A stretch of DNA of 9,857 nucleotides, from positions 1 to 9,857 of the forward strand of contig DAOVFD010000032.1 of NCBI GenBank assembly GCA_030668565.1, in the 5' to 3' direction. Below the pieces are notes generated by a model that made no database searches, was not told the DNA's origin, and was given only the letters and a program-made list of their open reading frames with translations. Made by a program: the position numbers and the translations under genes. The DNA is from Microcaldota archaeon. Lineage in GTDB: Archaea; Micrarchaeota; Micrarchaeia; Anstonellales; Bilamarchaeaceae. This document shows positions 1 through 6,800 of this stretch, one piece after another. Numbering within the stretch: the stretch's first letter is position 1; each line of letters opens with the position of its first letter.

Positions 1-1
1 C

Positions 2-394
2 CTGATAAAGAACACAGTGAATCCATCCTTAAATCGATTTGTAAGTTTTATTTTTGAACGCGTTAGTCAAGAGGCATTGGCATATGCCCTGCTTCCTTTC
101 ATGCCGATGAAAATAGGACGCTGGTGGCACAAGGAAGAAGAAATAGGCATTGTTGCATTGAATGAGAAAGAGAAGAAAATCTTGTTCGGAGAATGCAAGT
201 GGAGCGAGAAGGTTGATGCTGAGAGTGTGCTCAGGGAGTTAAGAAGAAAAGCAGAGCTTGTTGATTGGAATAAGGAAAAACGAGAAGAGTATTACGCAGT
301 GTTTGCCAAAAGCTTTAAGAAAAGACTGAGGGAAAAGAATGTATTGCTGTTTGATTTAAAGGATTTGGAACGAATAATCGGAGGAAGAAAATGA
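2..394 (+). CDS. Archaeal AAA ATPase with DUF234 domain, C-terminal fragment (5' end outside window)
   Basis: The reading frame is open to the left edge (codons for L-I-K-N-T precede the first possible GTG at 17), so this is the 3' end of a longer gene, not a 125-residue protein. The visible part fits the C-terminal DUF234 region of archaeal ATPases: an FERVSQEAL helix, then GRWWHKEEEIGIVAL, then ILFGECKW. In the family this segment is a PD-(D/E)XK-like fold, with an Asp in the strand after the WW motif and a following E-x-K. Here E-C-K is present, but the usual Asp (as in EIDIVAL) is Gly: codon GGC at 146-148, one base from GAC. The ATPase half with its Walker motifs lies outside. The stop codon overlaps the next gene's ATG (ATGA), so the two are probably translationally coupled. 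The cellular role of this family is poorly defined; the assignment rests on motif recall. Confidence 0.75.
   Translation: MIKNTVNPSLNRFVSFIFERVSQEALAYALLPFMPMKIGRWWHKEEEIGIVALNEKEKKILFGECKWSEKVDAESVLRELRRKAELVDWNKEKREEYYAVFAKSFKKRLREKNVLLFDLKDLERIIGGRK
380..384 (+). promoter_or_regulatory. Shine-Dalgarno GGAGG for the first epimerase
   Basis: GGAGG sits six bases before the ATG at 391 and inside the last codons of the upstream gene. It is a full match to the archaeal anti-SD. With the ATGA overlap it supports this start and reinitiation coupling. Confidence 0.7.
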
Positions 395-1317
395 AAGTTC
401 TTGTTACTGGTGGTTTAGGATTCATAGGCTCAAATATAGTCGAAAGACTGGTTGCAGATGGGCATGAGGTTACTGTACTTGATAATCTGAATACGGGCAA
501 TGAAGCGAATGTGAGTGCGGTGAAGGATAAGATAAAGATAGTGAAAGCTGATTCAGGGAAAATAGGGGAGATTAGCGAGAAATTCGATGTAATTCTGCAT
601 CAAGGAGTTTATTCCTCCTCCCCGATGTACAAGGAGAACAAGCACCTTACCGCAACTGTTCTTGATGAAATGATATCAATACTCGAATATGCGAAGGAAA
701 ACGGAACAAAGATTATTTTTGCTTCGTCATCTTCTGTTTACAACAAGAACGAGCCCCCACATAATGAAGATATGAACATTAGGGTAACTGATTACTATGC
801 GGAAGGGAGATATGCAATGGAGAGGGTCGCACAGCTCTATAATGAATTTTACGGGGTTAAAGTTATCGGGCTCAGGTATTTCAGTGTTTACGGGCCCCAT
901 GAAAAATTTAAGGGGGAATATGCGAACCTCATAGCACAGTTCATCTGGGCGATGAAAAAAGGAGAGAAGATAGTCATTTTCGGGGATGGGAAACAAACCA
1001 GGGACTTCATTCATGTTGATGATGTTGTGGAAGCGAATATTCTTGCGATGAATTCGGATATTGACTTTGGAATATTCAATGTCGGGACAGGAACTTCAAT
1101 TGAGATAAATGAAATGGTTAAGTCGCTTGGCAAAAAGCTTGGAAAAGAACCTGAAACCGAATATGTTGAAAACAAGATAAAGAATTACGTAGCTCATACC
1201 CAGGCGGACACTTCGCTTGCCAAAGAAAAACTCGGATTCGAAGCAAAGGTTCAATTTGAAAAAGGACTGGAAATGCTGGTTGATTATTACGAGAAGAATC
1301 CTTCCGAAATTCCCTAA
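391..1317 (+). CDS. NAD-dependent sugar-nucleotide epimerase/dehydratase (GalE-like, extended SDR)
   Basis: This 308-residue protein has the length of an extended short-chain dehydrogenase acting on nucleotide sugars. Visible motifs: Rossmann GGLGFIG at 7-13 (G7, G10, G13), the NAD ribose-binding Asp in LDN at 30-32, ASSSSVY at 111-117 (catalytic Ser/Thr strand), RYFSVYGP at 162-169 and TRDFIHVDDV at 203-212, typical of UDP-glucose 4-epimerase relatives. The catalytic YxxxK site appears as Y136-A-E-G-R140, with Arg in place of Lys; DNA at 796-810 confirms this. The strand normally reading HLAA is LHQGVYSSSPMY, so this is a divergent subgroup and the substrate cannot be named. It is cytoplasmic and probably makes a sugar donor for the glycosyltransferase gene 38 nt downstream. 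It overlaps the upstream ATPase stop by 4 nt. The fold is confident; epimerase rather than dehydratase activity is less so. Confidence 0.85.
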   Translation: MKVLVTGGLGFIGSNIVERLVADGHEVTVLDNLNTGNEANVSAVKDKIKIVKADSGKIGEISEKFDVILHQGVYSSSPMYKENKHLTATVLDEMISILEYAKENGTKIIFASSSSVYNKNEPPHNEDMNIRVTDYYAEGRYAMERVAQLYNEFYGVKVIGLRYFSVYGPHEKFKGEYANLIAQFIWAMKKGEKIVIFGDGKQTRDFIHVDDVVEANILAMNSDIDFGIFNVGTGTSIEINEMVKSLGKKLGKEPETEYVENKIKNYVAHTQADTSLAKEKLGFEAKVQFEKGLEMLVDYYEKNPSEIP

Positions 1318-1322
1318 GATAA

Positions 1323-1333
1323 CTAATAAAAAC
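1323..1333 (+). promoter_or_regulatory. Possible TATA box for a leaderless glycosyltransferase mRNA
   Basis: An A/T stretch (CTAATAAAAAC) in the 38-nt gap is centred about 27 nt before the ATG at 1356, and there is no Shine-Dalgarno before that ATG (TTTCTCCTT). This is the spacing expected if transcription starts at the start codon. The box is a weak match. Confidence 0.4.
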
Positions 1334-1355
1334 TGTTCATTGCATCTTTCTCCTT

Positions 1356-2459
1356 ATGAGAATTCTTCAAACTGTTCATTCTTTTCCTCCAAGCCAGGGT
1401 GGGCCCGAGCATCATGTCTACCACATCAGCAAAGAACTTGTTGAAATCGGTAATGATGTTACTGTCATAACTTCCAGGGAGAGCGGAACAAAGGCAGAAG
1501 AAAAAATAGCTGGAATTAACGTAAAAAGATTCCATTCTTTCGATATTTCATTATTTTCATCAGCAAGATTTCCGATTACGTCGTTTTTTGCGATGCTGAA
1601 AGAAAATCCAGATATATATGCAAGCCATGGATACGGTTCAATAATGCCTCTTTTTGCTTCGATTGCAGCACTGATTAAGAGAAAGCCGTTTGTGTTTACA
1701 GTGCACGGATATCCGGAAGTACGTGGAAGAAAAAGGATTTTCTATCATTTTTACAGGTTTTTCATCGCACCGGTATTTTTACGAATAGCCAAAAAAGTAA
1801 TTGTGGTTTCCCGTTCTGCTCCCTCGTTATTGGAAAAAGAGGTTGACAAAGAAAAAATAATCTATATCCCGAACGGTATTGAGGGAAGGTTTGACTGCGA
1901 ACTGAACTTCGGGGATAAAAGCAAGATACTCTATGTAGGCAAGGTAAATGAGGATAAGGGAATAGACGTTCTTATGAGAGCATTTTCAAGGCTGAAGGAT
2001 AAATATCCAAATCTTACTCTTAAGATAGTTGGAAAGGATGATGGTGCGAAATCAAAGCTTGAAACCCTTGCAAGGTCTCTTGACATTCACCCAATATTTA
2101 GCACTGTTCCCTATGAGAAAATGCCTTCAATTTATGCTGAAAGCAAAGCAGTAATTCTTCCAAGCAGGTATGAGGGTTTGAGCCTGGTCTGGCTGGAAGC
2201 AATGTCCTCCGGAAGGCCGATGTTCTCAACACCAGTTGGCGAGGCAGGGAATTTGTTCGACCAGGCATATGACAAAGACAAGGAACTATTCCTGTTCAGG
2301 GATGAAGATGAGCTTGCTGGAAAGCTGATGGAATTTCTGGACAATCAGGAAAAATACAAGAAAATGGTGGAAAGGGCGAAATACACAGTTAAAGAAGAGT
2401 ATTCCTGGAAAAATGTTGCTTCGCAGACAAGAGCGGTTTACGAGGAGATTCTTGGCTAG
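1356..2459 (+). CDS. Glycosyltransferase family 4 (GT-B, retaining), group 1
   Basis: This 367-residue GT-B enzyme transfers a sugar from a nucleotide donor, probably at the cytoplasmic face of the membrane during glycan or lipid-linked oligosaccharide assembly. The N-terminal domain begins MRILQTVHSFPPSQGG with G-P-E-H-H at 16-20, the usual acceptor-side glycine loop. FTVHGYPE at 104-111 and VSRS at 151-154 follow. The C-terminal donor domain starts near IPNGI (171-175) and YVGKVNEDKGID (193-204). The E-x7-E motif typical of GT4 is E273 to E281 in YEGLSLVWLEAMSSGRP. Length is normal and no key residue is missing. No N-terminal signal or membrane helix is evident. It follows the epimerase gene by 38 nt and may also have its own promoter. 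Donor and acceptor sugars cannot be read from sequence. Confidence 0.9.
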   Translation: MRILQTVHSFPPSQGGPEHHVYHISKELVEIGNDVTVITSRESGTKAEEKIAGINVKRFHSFDISLFSSARFPITSFFAMLKENPDIYASHGYGSIMPLFASIAALIKRKPFVFTVHGYPEVRGRKRIFYHFYRFFIAPVFLRIAKKVIVVSRSAPSLLEKEVDKEKIIYIPNGIEGRFDCELNFGDKSKILYVGKVNEDKGIDVLMRAFSRLKDKYPNLTLKIVGKDDGAKSKLETLARSLDIHPIFSTVPYEKMPSIYAESKAVILPSRYEGLSLVWLEAMSSGRPMFSTPVGEAGNLFDQAYDKDKELFLFRDEDELAGKLMEFLDNQEKYKKMVERAKYTVKEEYSWKNVASQTRAVYEEILG

Positions 2460-2464
2460 CTTTG

Positions 2465-2542
2465 CTATAATAGGTCATTCAGGTCTTCTTTGGAAAGTTC
2501 CATTATCTTAAGAATTTGGATTAATGTCCCAAATTTGACGCC
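2465..2542 (-). pseudogene. hicA: Remnant of a hicA mRNA-interferase gene (C-terminal tail only)
   Basis: In the -1/+2 frame relative to hicB, the 25 codons from 2542 to the TAG at 2467-2465 read G-V-K-F-G-T-L-I-Q-I-L-K and then M-E-L-S-K-E-D-L-N-D-L-L. This matches the end of HicA toxins, where a ...(I/V)K-x-GTL-x-x-IL(K/R)-x-x-x-(I/L)S-x-(E/D)-(D/E) segment closes the double-stranded RNA-binding-like fold. The N-terminal part, with the glycine-rich strand and the catalytic GSH histidine, is absent, and the frame upstream has no start. It overlaps the 3' end of hicB by 22 nt. The likely cause is a deletion fusing the end of hicB to the end of hicA. The homology is from motif recall and the segment is short, so chance resemblance is possible. 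Confidence 0.5.
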
Positions 2543-2694
2543 TTCAGTTCTTCCAAATAGAGTTCCATGGCATCGTTTATGTTCTTCAAAGCCTCTTTTT
2601 CAGTATCTCCTTCAGAAATACACCCAAGTAGTTCTGGGATATAAACAGTATATCCTCCTTCCTTCTGCTTCTCGAGCACGACATGGTATTTCAT
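2521..2694 (-). CDS. hicB: HicB-family antitoxin, small orphan (57 aa)
   Basis: A 57-residue ORF starts at ATG 2694-2692. It opens M-K-Y-H-V-V-L-E-K-Q, followed by EGGYTVYIPELLGCISEGD and T-E-K-E-A-L-K-N-I, then ends DAMELYLEEL plus seven residues. This is the compact HicB fold (partial RNase H-like): edge strand, YxVxxPEL-GCxSxGDT turn, then the EAxxNIxxAxELYLEEL helix. Archaeal family members of this type are usually 60-75 residues and paired with HicA, an RNA-cleaving toxin. The last residues (ASNLGH) are not family-like and lie over DNA that reads as a HicA tail in another frame, so the native C-terminus seems to have been replaced. There is no DNA-binding domain. No Shine-Dalgarno precedes the ATG; an A/T box 26 nt upstream suggests a leaderless mRNA. 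It converges on the glycosyltransferase gene. Confidence 0.8.
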   Translation of the reverse strand: MKYHVVLEKQKEGGYTVYIPELLGCISEGDTEKEALKNINDAMELYLEELKASNLGH

Positions 2695-2838
2695 GTTATT
2701 TATTAGGTATCTACGTCTTTTTATTTTTTTCTAAATTCGAAAATTTCGGTTTTCCAGATTATGTTTCGGAAAAAAGAATTATAAAAAGTTTTCCTCACTG
2801 AAAGACTGTTCTTATTTTGCGAACAAAATGTTTTTGAA
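2695..2838. other. Intergenic gap between hicB and the second epimerase
   Basis: No gene is seen in these 144 nt. It is strongly A/T rich. Downstream of the epimerase stop on the minus strand there is a small hairpin (CAAAA-ACA-TTTTG, about 2824-2836) with flanking GTTCTT/AAGAAC arms that might aid termination. The near-palindrome at 2738-2748 and two A/T boxes lie toward hicB. Confidence 0.4.
2715..2730 (-). promoter_or_regulatory. TATA-like box for hicB (leaderless)
   Basis: On the minus strand an A-rich run (GAAAAAAATAAAAAGA) is centred about 28 nt before the hicB ATG, the spacing for initiation at the start codon. An 11-nt near-palindrome, CGAAAATTTCG (2738-2748), lies just upstream and could be a binding site. 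A second A/T box (TTATAAAAAG, 2780-2789) lies farther out and no gene is obviously attached to it. Confidence 0.4.
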
Positions 2839-3747
2839 TCAAGAACCAAGCCACTTTACATATCTCTTGATTCCTTTCTTGAAACTTATTTTCTGGGCCC
2901 AGCCAAGGGATTTTATTTTTTTGACATCAAGAAGCATTAGTTTCACATCACCAACCCAGCCTCTGGCTCCCCCGGTGTATTTGAACTTAGGTTTGACTTT
3001 CATACTGTTGCATACTGCCTTTGCTATCTCATTGACTTTGTGTTTGTCTGAACTGCCGACATTGAACACATCGTAAATATCATCCTGCTTCTCAAATGCG
3101 GTGACGGTTGCTGAAACGCAGTCTTCAACATGCAGGTAAGATTTGTCCTGTGTTCCATCCCCGAGTATCTCGAGTTCTTTTGGGTTTTTCTTTAGCTTGT
3201 GATAGAAATCGTATATCACTCCATGATTGCTCCTTTCACCGAATATATTAGCATAGCGGAGGACGGTTGTTTTAATGCCATACGAATTGGCATAAGAAGA
3301 ACAGTAAGCTTCGCATGCAAGCTTTGAGGCTCCGTAATTGCTTATCGGATAGCACGGATGGTCTTCAGGAGTTGGGATAACATCCGTCTCTCCGTAGACT
3401 GTAGATGTTGAAGCAAAAACAAAACGCTTGACCCTTGCCTTTCTGCAGGCCTCCAAGGTCCTGAAAGTTGCAATCACGTTATTGTTGAAGCTTTTTATGG
3501 CGCTTCTTGCACTTGAACGTACGTCAGGGTCGGCAGCCATATGGAATACTACATCCCTATCATACAAATCCCTGGTTATGTTCTCCTTTATAATGTCCTT
3601 GGCTATAAGTTCAGCATCGGGATTGACGTTCTCTTTTTTTCCAGAGGATAAATTGTCTATAACGATTACTTCGTGTCCCTTTTCCAGCAGTTTGTCTGTG
3701 AGATGTGAACCTATAAAACCAGCGCCGCCGGTAACAATGATTCGCAT
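2839..3747 (-). CDS. UDP-glucose 4-epimerase-like NAD-dependent epimerase
   Basis: This is a 302-residue extended SDR with every catalytic feature intact: GGAGFIG at 7-13, D31 in IDN, FHMAADPDV at 68-76, FASTSTVYG at 111-119 (catalytic Thr/Ser), and Y138-G-A-S-K142 as the YxxxK site. RYANIFGE (164-171) and a C-terminal GGARGWVGDVK segment (about 249-259) match archaeal GalE-type enzymes. It interconverts C4 epimers of a UDP-hexose or UDP-HexNAc in the cytoplasm, supplying surface glycan precursors. It is not a recent duplicate of the epimerase at 391-1317, which has a different active-site motif. It is transcribed divergently from the giant surface-protein gene. There is no Shine-Dalgarno; the TATA spacing points to a leaderless transcript beginning at the ATG. 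The exact substrate cannot be told from sequence. Confidence 0.9.
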   Translation of the reverse strand: MRIIVTGGAGFIGSHLTDKLLEKGHEVIVIDNLSSGKKENVNPDAELIAKDIIKENITRDLYDRDVVFHMAADPDVRSSARSAIKSFNNNVIATFRTLEACRKARVKRFVFASTSTVYGETDVIPTPEDHPCYPISNYGASKLACEAYCSSYANSYGIKTTVLRYANIFGERSNHGVIYDFYHKLKKNPKELEILGDGTQDKSYLHVEDCVSATVTAFEKQDDIYDVFNVGSSDKHKVNEIAKAVCNSMKVKPKFKYTGGARGWVGDVKLMLLDVKKIKSLGWAQKISFKKGIKRYVKWLGS

Positions 3748-3768
3748 GGATTAAACTTGTAGACACAC

Positions 3769-3778
3769 TTTAAATATG
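3769..3778 (-). promoter_or_regulatory. TATA box of the minus-strand epimerase (leaderless)
   Basis: The minus strand reads GAAAACATATTTAAAG, a good BRE-TATA match, with the TATA centre about 27 nt before the ATG at 3747. There is no Shine-Dalgarno between them. A 7-nt direct repeat, TAGACAC, flanks the box on the plus strand (3760-3766 and 3784-3790). Confidence 0.6.
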
Positions 3779-3810
3779 TTTTCTAGACACCAAAACCCAC
3801 AACACCGGAC

Positions 3811-3820
3811 TTTTAAAATG
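3811..3820 (+). promoter_or_regulatory. TATA box of the giant surface-protein gene
   Basis: TTTTAAAATG, preceded by CCGGAC, is centred about 34 nt before the ATG. It predicts a transcript starting near 3841 with a very short leader holding only the Shine-Dalgarno. Confidence 0.5.
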
Positions 3821-3841
3821 TTTTTATCCTAAAATAGTGCA

Positions 3842-3848
3842 GGGAGGG
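3842..3848 (+). promoter_or_regulatory. Shine-Dalgarno (GGGAGGG) unusually close to the ATG
   Basis: GGGAGGG contains a full GGAGG match but ends only one base before the ATG at 3850, where five to eight bases are usual. No better start exists: the signal peptide begins at this Met. Confidence 0.5.
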
Positions 3849-3849
3849 T

Positions 3850-6800
3850 ATGAGATTACACATCTTTTTAGTCATTTTTGTGTTGTTCTCCACAGTAGTT
3901 TTCGGGTGGGGCACCACTTGTAAAAGTTTACACGGTGAATGGTTTTGCGCATCAACACTTTACTCTGTTGAAAGGCCATGGACTTACGGCCTTACCTGGA
4001 ATTCATGGGTTTGTAGCAGAGTGCCGGACAACAATTACACCACTACCTGTGGGTACATAGAGGTACCATGGAGAAAAGAGCGGTCTTATTGTTGCGGTCA
4101 TGCTAAAGATGGCAGTTGTGATTGTACTGCGTGGGAATGCGTTTCTGACGGATCTAAACGATTCACTATTCTCTATTCAGGTCTTGGCTATACTTACGGA
4201 GCGTGGGATGTGGCAAAATTCGATGCTGTTCTTGATGAAATGGAATTGGACAGCATTTCGCAGGTCGCTCCCACATCGTTTGTTACTGATTATGAAGGTG
4301 ACAGCAGGATAACTGCTTATGCTTCTAATGCTTACACAAACAATCTTGATGCAAAAAATCTGTCTGCTAAATGCAGGGCTTCACCCGCCTATAGTTCGAT
4401 ACTTGGAAGGATTAACTACTATAACGCTTATTCCGGTTATGAACCCGTTTCATATGCTGATTATAGGGCTTTGATTGCACCGGGTGGCCTAAAAATATCC
4501 TCTCCCCATGACGCATGTAGTGAAATATATGATGAGCCGCTTCCTTCTAATGCGCCAGACTGCAAAAATTATCCGGCCAAATGGATGGAAGCAGTGGATT
4601 ACGCACTTAATGCAATGGAACTGAGCTTTGACAAGGCAGATGACAAAATAGATGACTGTAATGATATCTATGATGATTTGAAGAAGAAGGGGGTATGTGA
4701 TGAGGAATATGCATGGAGCCCGAGGGATGCATGTGTCAAGATGAAAAATGCATTTACAACGATTGAAAGCGGTGATTCCTCAACATGCTCATACGGCCAG
4801 TGGAATATGGCGCTTTCATTTCTTGATGAACTGAAAAATGAAAGCCAGCAGCATCCACCGAATATGCGTGATTATCCTACAATGATGGAATTGTTATGGC
4901 AGAACAGTACCGGATTCATACCGATGATGTCCGAGCTTATAAATGATGGAGAAAATGCCTCTGAAGATGCTGAAAACATTTATGACTCTTATATCGGCGA
5001 TGCCGGGGAATACAAGGTCACGGCGGATGGAAAATACAACGAGATGAACAGTAACGAATTATCAAAGATTACAGAATCGCTAACCATGTATGAAATAGAT
5101 GAGGAAGGTTTCGGTTCGATAGCCGAGAGGTTTTCTGATTTTGAAGAAAGCAGGAGCGAAGCAGGAGATTCTTACAACAATGCACAAACAATGCATGGCA
5201 GTACAAGACAGCAGAGCTATCTGAGGCTTGCCACAGAAAGTGCATCAGAGGCAGAATCAATCTACGAAGAGCTTGCTGATGAGGCGGATGGACTTCTTGA
5301 AGATGCTGAAGAGGTTGTTGATGAAAAGAGAAGCCAGGCACAGGCTGTTCTTAATCAGGCAGCAAGCCTTGCTGAAAATGACCCAAGGAACACAAGGGCG
5401 AACCAGTATTACCGGATGGCACTGAATTACTTCAATGCTGGAGAGAACACGGATATACTTGGAAGAAAATATGAGAACTACGCCAGGGCAGAATCATATG
5501 CGTGGATGGCTCTTGGGGAAAAAGGAGCGTTTGAAAACGAAACCTCTTCGCTTATTACACAACTGGAAGACCTTTTGAGAAGGGCTGAAATAGATGAGAT
5601 AAACGTGGCTACCGAGCAGGAGATGCTCTCTTATCTGAAATCAATGCAGGGCGAAAGGGACATCTCAGGAGATTTGCAATCCCTGATTTCCAGCGTTCTT
5701 AACAAGGCGGACATAAAATACGGTCATCTTCTTGACGTGAGGGAAGAGCTTCTGGGCAATATAACCGCTTCTGAGGATTGCGGGGCAGACCTGAGAACAA
5801 CCATGGAAAATGCTGAAAGGGGAATAATCAGTGGAGAACGAATCGATTATATGAACGGTGTAGGCAGGTTGTCCGGCCTTGAACTGGATTATGAGGAAGT
5901 AGCAATAGAGCTTTCCCTGTGTGAAGAAAGAATATTATCAAATTCCCTGATTACGAGCAGTTCGCTTATTGTTGAAAGGGTAAAGATTGATGGAACAACA
6001 AATGCAGTGCTTACTGTTCTGATAACGAATCCAACATACCGCAGCGGTCAGAACGTGCCTGTTGAAATAGTTCTTGATGCGCCTTTGCAGCTGCTTTACA
6101 GTGATGTTAAGGATGGTTCGGAATACCTGGCAAATGTTCTTGTTGAAGGCAATGTTCTGATACTGACATTGGATGAGGTTAAGCCGTACAGGACTTATTC
6201 AATGAGATTTGGGAAGAATGCCGTTCTTGCGAGAACCACCTCCCTTGATTCAACTGCTGAGGGTATTGGAAATGGGAAGGCAAGGGTGGAGGAGGAAAGG
6301 AGATTCCAGCTTAATGCCGATAACGTTTATCTTGATATTCCTCTTCCTGATGGAACAAGCGTAACAAGCGCGGATATAGACGGAAGAAGTGTGGATGATT
6401 TGTTTGAAAGCGGCAGCCACTCCCTTTCCATTGTTTATACGGTAAATGATGCTTACTCTCAGAATAAGAGCGATATAAAGGCAACCCAGATAGGAACCAA
6501 CACACAACTCGAATACGACATACTCATACTTCCGAAAATAAACATAACCGAGCTTCCCCTTACGATAACGATGGATTACAGCAATGTTTCCGGGGTTACG
6601 ATTACAGCTGTTTACGGTGCCACGATGGGCGAAAAGGAATGCACTGGAAACATATGCGACATCAAGCTTCTTGACCTCGAAGAAAATGAGGTGGCCAAAG
6701 TATCGGTAAGTTACATGATAATCGGTACAACCGAAGCGGATGCTTTAGCACCGGTAATCCCAGAAGGAGGTTATTGCATAGACGGCATAGATAAGGAATG

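Noticed and set aside
2490..2801. Plus-strand 103-codon open frame
   Set aside because: It is antisense to hicB, has no family resemblance and no ribosome site; the minus-strand HicB motifs are clear.
3760..3790. TAGACAC direct repeat around the epimerase TATA box as an operator
   Set aside because: Only 7 nt, not palindromic, and chance occurrence is plausible; kept only as a note with the promoter.
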